A stretch of DNA of 9,922 nt, taken from an uncultured Bacilli bacterium. Its GTDB lineage: Bacteria; Bacillota_I; Bacilli_A; RF39; UBA660. Every line of letters starts with the position of its first letter. Position 1 is the first letter of the stretch. Positions 5,992 through 9,922 of this stretch are shown in pieces. Below the pieces are notes generated by a model. The model worked only from the letters and a program-made list of their open reading frames with translations. It searched no databases and was not told where the DNA came from. The stretch spans positions 1 to 9,922 of the forward strand of contig CATLBU010000028.1 of NCBI GenBank assembly GCA_949879835.1, in the 5' to 3' direction. Position numbers and translations under genes: made by a program.

Positions 5992-6931
5992 CAATTTCGC
6001 TTATATCTAATTCTGTTGTAACACTAATAATATCTAAAGGAATATTTTTTTCTTTTAAATTCTTTGCTATCTTTACTTGTTGGTATCTTTGTTCCTGTTT
6101 CCTTCCAAGTTCAATCCCCTGCTCAATGCCTTGCTCAATACCTTTCTCTAGTCCCTGTTCAATTCCTTGTTCAATTCCTTCTTTTAGTCCCTCTTCCATA
6201 CCTAATTTTTGATAATAAAGTAATTTGGTATTTAGTATTTTTTGTTCTACCTTTTCGGCATCATATAATCCAATAATACTATCATCTTGGCTTAATTCTT
6301 CTAATGTTTGAATTGCTCTTTCCATAATCTTATCATCTCCTGTTAACTGATAAGCCTCCTCTATATTGTCTAGTAAAAATATTTTACACATTTTTTCTAA
6401 ACGATTTAGCTTTTTTTCATTATAACATTTCTTTTTTAGATATGGTAGGCATATATGATAACTTTCATAATTTTCTGTTTCCAATTCTAATGTTTCTTCT
6501 TCTTTTATTTGAAATTTATATATCAATTTATCTCCTGTATATTTTTGGAAATCATCAATATTAATTTGAATAACCTTTTTAGAATTAAAATAATTATCCC
6601 CTTTATGAAAACGATCTCCTAGTATTCGAAATAAATAATTATTATTTTTTTCAATTATCCCTTCATAGTAACTGGAATTCATTTCTAAATTAATAATTTT
6701 ACTAGCAATACTAATAATAATATCACATTTATATTGTTTACTATTTTTATGAATAATTGGAAGCTCAATGTTTTCAAAAATGGCGTTATTCATAATTTCT
6801 TCTTTAGGAATTCCTGTTATTAAATTAATAAATTCAGCAGTATATTCGATGGTATTTTCACTCATAAAAAAATTTTTGAAAACAACATCACTCGTTAACT
6901 CTAATAACCTTTTATTTCTTGTTATTTGCAT
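5981..6931 (-). CDS. Rpn-family PD-(D/E)XK nuclease (transposase-associated type)
   Basis: The 316-residue protein matches the Rpn / PDDEXK_2 family, DNA endonucleases tied to recA-independent recombination and, in some cases, phage defence. The N-terminus LTSDVVFKNFF (12-22) and a helical region resemble the family's 'D..FK..F' start. The catalytic core would be D70 (KQYKCDIIISI) and E83 in INLEMN (80-85); the family's usual E-x-Q or E-x-K is E-M-N here, a conservative change. A helical C-terminal region follows, with nine tetrads of type G-I-E-Q (244-279), which are common in this family, then IAKNLKEKNIPLDIISVTTELDISEIEKL. GAGGTG lies about 5 bases before the ATG. The gene stands alone with its own terminator. 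There are no IS ends or accessory transposition genes, so I do not call a mobile element. Confidence 0.85.
   Translation of the reverse strand: MQITRNKRLLELTSDVVFKNFFMSENTIEYTAEFINLITGIPKEEIMNNAIFENIELPIIHKNSKQYKCDIIISIASKIINLEMNSSYYEGIIEKNNNYLFRILGDRFHKGDNYFNSKKVIQINIDDFQKYTGDKLIYKFQIKEEETLELETENYESYHICLPYLKKKCYNEKKLNRLEKMCKIFLLDNIEEAYQLTGDDKIMERAIQTLEELSQDDSIIGLYDAEKVEQKILNTKLLYYQKLGMEEGLKEGIEQGIEQGLEKGIEQGIEQGIELGRKQEQRYQQVKIAKNLKEKNIPLDIISVTTELDISEIEKL
6095..6202 (-). repeat. Tandem 12-bp coding repeats (G-I-E-Q tetrads) in the Rpn-family gene
   Basis: Nine successive four-residue units (GMEE, GLKE, GIEQ, GIEQ, GLEK, GIEQ, GIEQ, GIEL, GRKQ) are encoded by diverged 12-bp units. Such an array can expand or contract by slippage in whole units without a frameshift. 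It predicts a long, charged helix. Confidence 0.8.
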
Positions 6932-6948
6932 TCTATCACCTCTCTAAT

Positions 6949-6977
6949 AAGATAAAGTATATTTATTACTATGTCGA
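6949..6977 (-). promoter_or_regulatory. Possible promoter of the Rpn-family gene
   Basis: TCGACA (6977-6972), a 17-bp spacer and TATCTT (6954-6949) on the minus strand lie just upstream of the ribosome binding site. There is one mismatch in the -35 and two in the -10. It is the best pair I see between the aspS terminator and the gene. Confidence 0.4.
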
Positions 6978-7010
6978 ATGTTACTTTTTTAAGATGAAAG
7001 AAAAATAGAA

Positions 7011-7047
7011 AACAAAAAAAGACATTTGTACTTATAAAATATCTTTT
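7011..7047 (-). terminator. Terminator of the hisS-aspS operon
   Basis: On the minus strand AAAAGATATTT (7047-7037) pairs with AAATGTCTTTT (7027-7017) in an 11-bp stem with one U-G pair and a 9-base loop. It is followed by a T tract (7020-7014) and TTTTC beyond. It lies 15 bases past the aspS stop. Confidence 0.8.
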
Positions 7048-7061
7048 TTTTACTATTATTT

Positions 7062-8369
7062 TTAAGGATTTAAACGATTTGGACCTCTAAAGATAAACAT
7101 GGATTCCTTTAAAGAAGGAAGATTTAATAATAGCATCGTCAAACGATCTATTCCAATTCCAAATCCTCCATGAGGAGGACAACCATATTTAAAAAACTCT
7201 AAGTAAAATTCAACATCTTTCTTGAGTCCCTTTTCTTCTGCCTGTTGTGTTAAAATATCATATCGATGTTCTCTTTGAGCTCCTGTTGTTATTTCTACTC
7301 CACGCCAGATTAAATCATATCCTTGTGGTATTTCGTTCTTTCTCATATGATAAAATGCTCTTTTATCCTTTGGATAATCTGTTACAAATATAAATTCGGA
7401 TTGATGTTCTTCCATCGCATATTGATACGCTAATTTTTCTGCTTCTGTTGTTAAATCGTTTTTCATTTCATCCTCTATTTGATAATGATATCGTTGTTCT
7501 AATATTTGATATAAATCTGCTAGTTTTACTCTAGGAAAAGGCTTCGTTGGAACAACCACTTCTATGTGATACATGTCTTTTATTAGCGTTCCATATTTTT
7601 GGGAGATATTTTTTAGCATAAATGTTAACATCTCTTCTTCTAGTTTCATTACATCTTCATAAGAATCAATCCCACTAAATTCTAAATCTAGCCCTGTAAA
7701 CTCTGTCGTGTGACGATTGGTATTAGAGTTTTCTGCCCGGAATACTGGACCTACTTCAAATATACGTTCAAATCCAGCAGCCATTGCCATCTGTTTATAA
7801 AACTGTGGTGACTGCGCTAAATAAGCCTTTCTATCAAAATATGTTACTTCAAAGACCTCGCTCCCGCTTTCACTAGCGGTTCCTTGTAATTTTGGAGTGT
7901 GAATTTCCATAAAATCCCTTTGATACAAAAATTCCCTAATATTTTTTACTAATTCACTTTGGATTTTAAAAATATTGGCGTTATACTCATTTCTTAAATC
8001 TAGAAAACGGTAATTTAATCTAGTATCAATTTCCGCACTCTCTTTATCTTTTATATGAAATGGTAGTTCTGACTTTGATAAAGAGGTTACAATAATCTCG
8101 GTCGGAATGATTTCCATTCCATTTAATTTTACTTTGGGGCTTTCTAATACTTTTCCTTTTATTTTCACAGTACTTTCTTGGGTTAAATGATTAACAAGTT
8201 CTACTATCTCTTTATTCTTTTCTTCTGATTTTTCAATTGTTATTTGAACTTTTCCTGTTTTATCACGTATAATCAAAAATTGAACCCATTGTAAATTCCT
8301 TATATTATCTACAAATCCTTGTATTTCTACCTCTTCATTAAAATGTTTTCTTAGCATTTCAATCTTCAT
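7062..8369 (-). CDS. aspS: Aspartyl-tRNA synthetase, archaeal/eukaryal (short) type
   Basis: The class II synthetase attaches Asp to tRNA-Asp, and also to tRNA-Asn if non-discriminating. The ATG at 8369 gives 435 residues; an in-frame GTG 21 bases upstream is less likely, because GAGGGAT lies before the ATG. An N-terminal OB-fold anticodon domain (about 1-95) is followed by the catalytic core: GTASESGSEVF flipping loop (163-173), QSPQ (186-189), motif 2 FRAENSNTNRHTTEF (210-224) and motif 3 GIGIDRLTMLLL (404-415). The about 590-residue length and GAD insertion of the usual bacterial enzyme are absent, so this is the archaeal-type form found in some Firmicutes. At the site equal to W26 of the Thermococcus discriminating enzyme it has D21; the K85 equivalent (K81) is kept (alignment from memory). 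The start overlaps the hisS stop by 11 bp. Confidence 0.95.
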   Translation of the reverse strand: MKIEMLRKHFNEEVEIQGFVDNIRNLQWVQFLIIRDKTGKVQITIEKSEEKNKEIVELVNHLTQESTVKIKGKVLESPKVKLNGMEIIPTEIIVTSLSKSELPFHIKDKESAEIDTRLNYRFLDLRNEYNANIFKIQSELVKNIREFLYQRDFMEIHTPKLQGTASESGSEVFEVTYFDRKAYLAQSPQFYKQMAMAAGFERIFEVGPVFRAENSNTNRHTTEFTGLDLEFSGIDSYEDVMKLEEEMLTFMLKNISQKYGTLIKDMYHIEVVVPTKPFPRVKLADLYQILEQRYHYQIEDEMKNDLTTEAEKLAYQYAMEEHQSEFIFVTDYPKDKRAFYHMRKNEIPQGYDLIWRGVEITTGAQREHRYDILTQQAEEKGLKKDVEFYLEFFKYGCPPHGGFGIGIDRLTMLLLNLPSLKESMFIFRGPNRLNP

Positions 8370-9660
8370 GATGACATCCCTCACAATCACATTCTTCAGC
8401 TAATTTTTCATCTAAAAATTCAACAATATCTTCTAACTTTACTTTATATTCCTGTTTTGTATGATTATCTTTTATAGTTAAAATGTTTTCTTTTGCCTCA
8501 TTTTCTCCTATGATAATGATTATTTTACTATGAAAACGATCTGCTTGTTTAAAATTATTTTGCATTTTTCGGTTCATATAATCCATCTCTACTTGAAATC
8601 CACTAAGACGAAGGTCATTACTAAGCGATAATGCATAATCCTCCATTCCTGTCATTGGAATTACATAAACATCTAATGAAGACTCCCCTGCAATATCGAT
8701 TTCTTCGCAATCTAACGCATCTAACAACCTTTCTAGGCCCATGGCAAATCCAACTCCTGGAATTTCTGGCCCTCCAATCGTTTCAACTAAATGGTTATAG
8801 CGACCACCACCACATAATACATTTTGACTTCCAAATCCTTCAATAGCTGCTTCTACTTCAAATACGGTATGTGTATAATAATCTAAACCACGAACTAAAT
8901 CTGGAACCACTTCATAATCAATTTTTAAAGCTGTTAAATATCTTTTTACATCTTCAAAATGTTTTTTACTCTCTTCATTTAAATAATCTGTGATTTTGGG
9001 TGCATTTTTCATGATGTCTGTTGCATGATCTATTTTACAATCTAAAATACGAAGAGGATTCTTTTCAAATCTTGTTTGACAATCTTCACATAAATGACCT
9101 AAATGTGGTTTAAAATATTCTACTAGGGCCTCTCGATAATTCTTCCTAGATTCTTGATCTCCTAGTGTATTAATATTTACTTTAATTCCTTTTAATCCAA
9201 GTAGCCTGTAAAAATTAACTGGTATACTAATAATTTCAGCATCCATCATAGGGGAATCGGATCCAAATACCTCTACTCCAAATTGATAAAATTCTCGAAA
9301 TCTTCCAGACTGTGGTCTTTCATATCGATACATAGGGCCATAATACCAAAGTTTTCTTGGCATAATAGGATCTCCATACATTTTATTCTCAATATAACTA
9401 CGTACAACTCCTGCAGTTCCTTCTGGACGAAGAGTCATATTTCGATTTCCTCGATCTAAAAAATCATAGGTTTCTTTCGAAACAATATCACTACTTTCTC
9501 CAACACTACGGTGAAATAAATCACTGGCTTCAAAATGTGGTGTTCGAATATATTCATAGTGGTAGTTTTCCATTAATACTGTCATTAATTTTTCCAATTC
9601 TTGAAATGTTCTTCCCTTTTTATCATAAACATCATAGGTTCCTTTTGGTTTTTGTATCAT
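8359..9660 (-). CDS. hisS: Histidyl-tRNA synthetase
   Basis: The 433-residue class II synthetase charges tRNA-His. Motif 2 region RPEGTAGVVR (78-87) and RYERPQSGRFREFYQ (112-126) are intact. So are the histidine-specific motif LVRGLDYYTHTVFE (256-269) and motif 3 CGGGRYNHLVETIGG...GVGFAMGLERL (283-311). The insertion domain carries CEDC (191-194) and C208, as in many Bacilli enzymes, and the C-terminal anticodon domain spans about 328-420. Unusual is a short metal-ligand-like tail, ECDCEGCHHED (423-433). The start has a perfect AGGAGG 7 bases upstream. It is the first gene of the operon behind a T-box leader and overlaps aspS by 11 bp; the codons of its tail supply the aspS ribosome binding site. 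Confidence 0.97.
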   Translation of the reverse strand: MIQKPKGTYDVYDKKGRTFQELEKLMTVLMENYHYEYIRTPHFEASDLFHRSVGESSDIVSKETYDFLDRGNRNMTLRPEGTAGVVRSYIENKMYGDPIMPRKLWYYGPMYRYERPQSGRFREFYQFGVEVFGSDSPMMDAEIISIPVNFYRLLGLKGIKVNINTLGDQESRKNYREALVEYFKPHLGHLCEDCQTRFEKNPLRILDCKIDHATDIMKNAPKITDYLNEESKKHFEDVKRYLTALKIDYEVVPDLVRGLDYYTHTVFEVEAAIEGFGSQNVLCGGGRYNHLVETIGGPEIPGVGFAMGLERLLDALDCEEIDIAGESSLDVYVIPMTGMEDYALSLSNDLRLSGFQVEMDYMNRKMQNNFKQADRFHSKIIIIIGENEAKENILTIKDNHTKQEYKVKLEDIVEFLDEKLAEECDCEGCHHED

Positions 9661-9726
9661 ACTATTTCCTCCTTTTTAGCTGATAAATCTCAATAATTTT
9701 TTCTATCATATTTTCCTTAACAACAC

Positions 9727-9786
9727 AAAAAGATCTATAAATATAAGGACGAGTATTCCCGCGGTGCCACCTTATTTTATAGATCT
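9727..9786 (-). terminator. T-box-controlled attenuator hairpin
   Basis: On the minus strand the arm beginning AGATCTATAAAATAAGG (9786-9770) pairs with the arm ending TTTATAGATCT (9748-9731), with one bulged base, followed by TTTTTG. The antiterminator element (AAGG...CCTT) forms the upper part of the same hairpin. The 5' arm can instead form a local hairpin TATAGA-AAGA-TCTATA with the bases just before it. Confidence 0.75.
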
Positions 9787-9918
9787 TTCTATACACTTTA
9801 TCATCCTTAACGCAGATTTACGTTTTACCTTGTGTTTAATGTCTTCATTATAGAATTATTAAAGATTTTCACCACACATCTTCTCTCTTAAAATTCATCT
9901 ATAATTACTCTTTTAAAC
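9727..9918 (-). promoter_or_regulatory. T-box riboswitch leader of hisS-aspS, specific for tRNA-Asp
   Basis: T-box leaders pair with a tRNA and allow transcription when that tRNA is uncharged. Stem I is clear on the minus strand. Base helix GTTTAA/TTAAAC (9918-9913 with 9839-9834) and upper helix ATTATAGA/TCTATAAT (9905-9898 with 9854-9847) enclose a specifier loop AAGAGTA opposite GAAGACA. The loop-E pair AGUA/GAA places the specifier codon at GAC (9843-9841), which is Asp, followed by A. AGAGAG and GGTGAAA motifs lie in the distal stem. The T-box AAGGTGGCACCGCGG (9773-9759) and CGTCCTT (9751-9745) form the antiterminator. Its bulge UGGC pairs with ACCA-type ends whose discriminator base is G, as in tRNA-Asp. 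The promoter lies beyond the right edge of the window. Confidence 0.93.
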
Positions 9919-9922
9919 TAGT

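Noticed and set aside
6064..6276. Open frame on the plus strand over the repeat array.
   Set aside because: Antisense shadow created by the 12-bp coding repeats of the Rpn-family gene.
5981..6931. Rpn-family gene as part of an insertion sequence.
   Set aside because: No terminal inverted repeats, target duplication or second transposition gene could be found. The gene has its own ribosome binding site and terminator like a resident gene.
8631..8846. Open frame on the plus strand within hisS.
   Set aside because: Antisense shadow of conserved HisRS motif regions.
9834..9843. Overlapping His codon CAU and nearby CAC in the T-box leader as possible His specifiers.
   Set aside because: CAU uses a base of the stem I base helix and is followed by a pyrimidine; CAC (9834-9832) starts with the last base of that helix and otherwise lies outside the specifier loop. 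The UGGC bulge cannot pair with the C73 of tRNA-His.
1..9922. CRISPR array, prophage, toxin-antitoxin or defence island.
   Set aside because: No regular spaced repeats, phage structural genes or recognisable paired toxin-antitoxin frames are visible.

Overview
The window comes from a low-GC (roughly 30%) Gram-positive bacterium of the Firmicutes. Evidence: AGGAGG/GAGGTG-type ribosome binding sites, TATAAT-type -10 boxes, a T-box leader, and an rnr-smpB-ssrA cluster. UGA is a stop (hisS ends in TGA) and TGG encodes tryptophan, so it uses the standard bacterial code and not the Mollicutes code. The tmRNA tag nevertheless ends in -AFA, an ending known from Mollicutes. A deep-branching Bacilli or Erysipelotrichia-like gut lineage is my best guess (inference). 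No phage, transposase, CRISPR or plasmid genes are visible, so this reads mostly as ordinary chromosome.

Layout, left to right. Positions 1-70 hold the start of an unrecognised minus-strand gene. Positions 185-958 (minus) encode a uridine/purine nucleoside phosphorylase family protein, bracketed by two imperfect 31-bp direct repeats. The right copy touches the 3' CCA end of the tmRNA gene, which suggests an attachment-site scar. Positions 1115-1491 (minus) are ssrA (tmRNA), with its own promoter and terminator. A divergent plus-strand gene (1595-2380) encodes a membrane protein with a zinc ribbon and two PASTA domains. It converges on smpB, and the two stop codons share one palindromic bidirectional terminator. 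rnr and smpB (minus) overlap by 14 bp. Together with ssrA they form a trans-translation and RNA-decay module.

Positions 4979-5917 (minus) encode a degenerate GT-B-like glycosyltransferase candidate. Positions 5981-6931 (minus) encode an Rpn/PD-(D/E)XK nuclease-family protein with tandem G-I-E-Q repeats. Positions 7062-9660 (minus) are the hisS-aspS operon, in which aspS is the short archaeal/eukaryal-type enzyme without the bacterial GAD insertion. The leader at 9727-9918 is a T-box riboswitch.

The most informative observation is that this T-box, although directly upstream of hisS, is built for tRNA-Asp. Its specifier is GAC, and its UGGN bulge has N = C, which matches the G73 of tRNA-Asp and not the C73 of tRNA-His. 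Aspartate-tRNA charging therefore probably controls both synthetases. No stretch longer than 300 bases lacks a gene.
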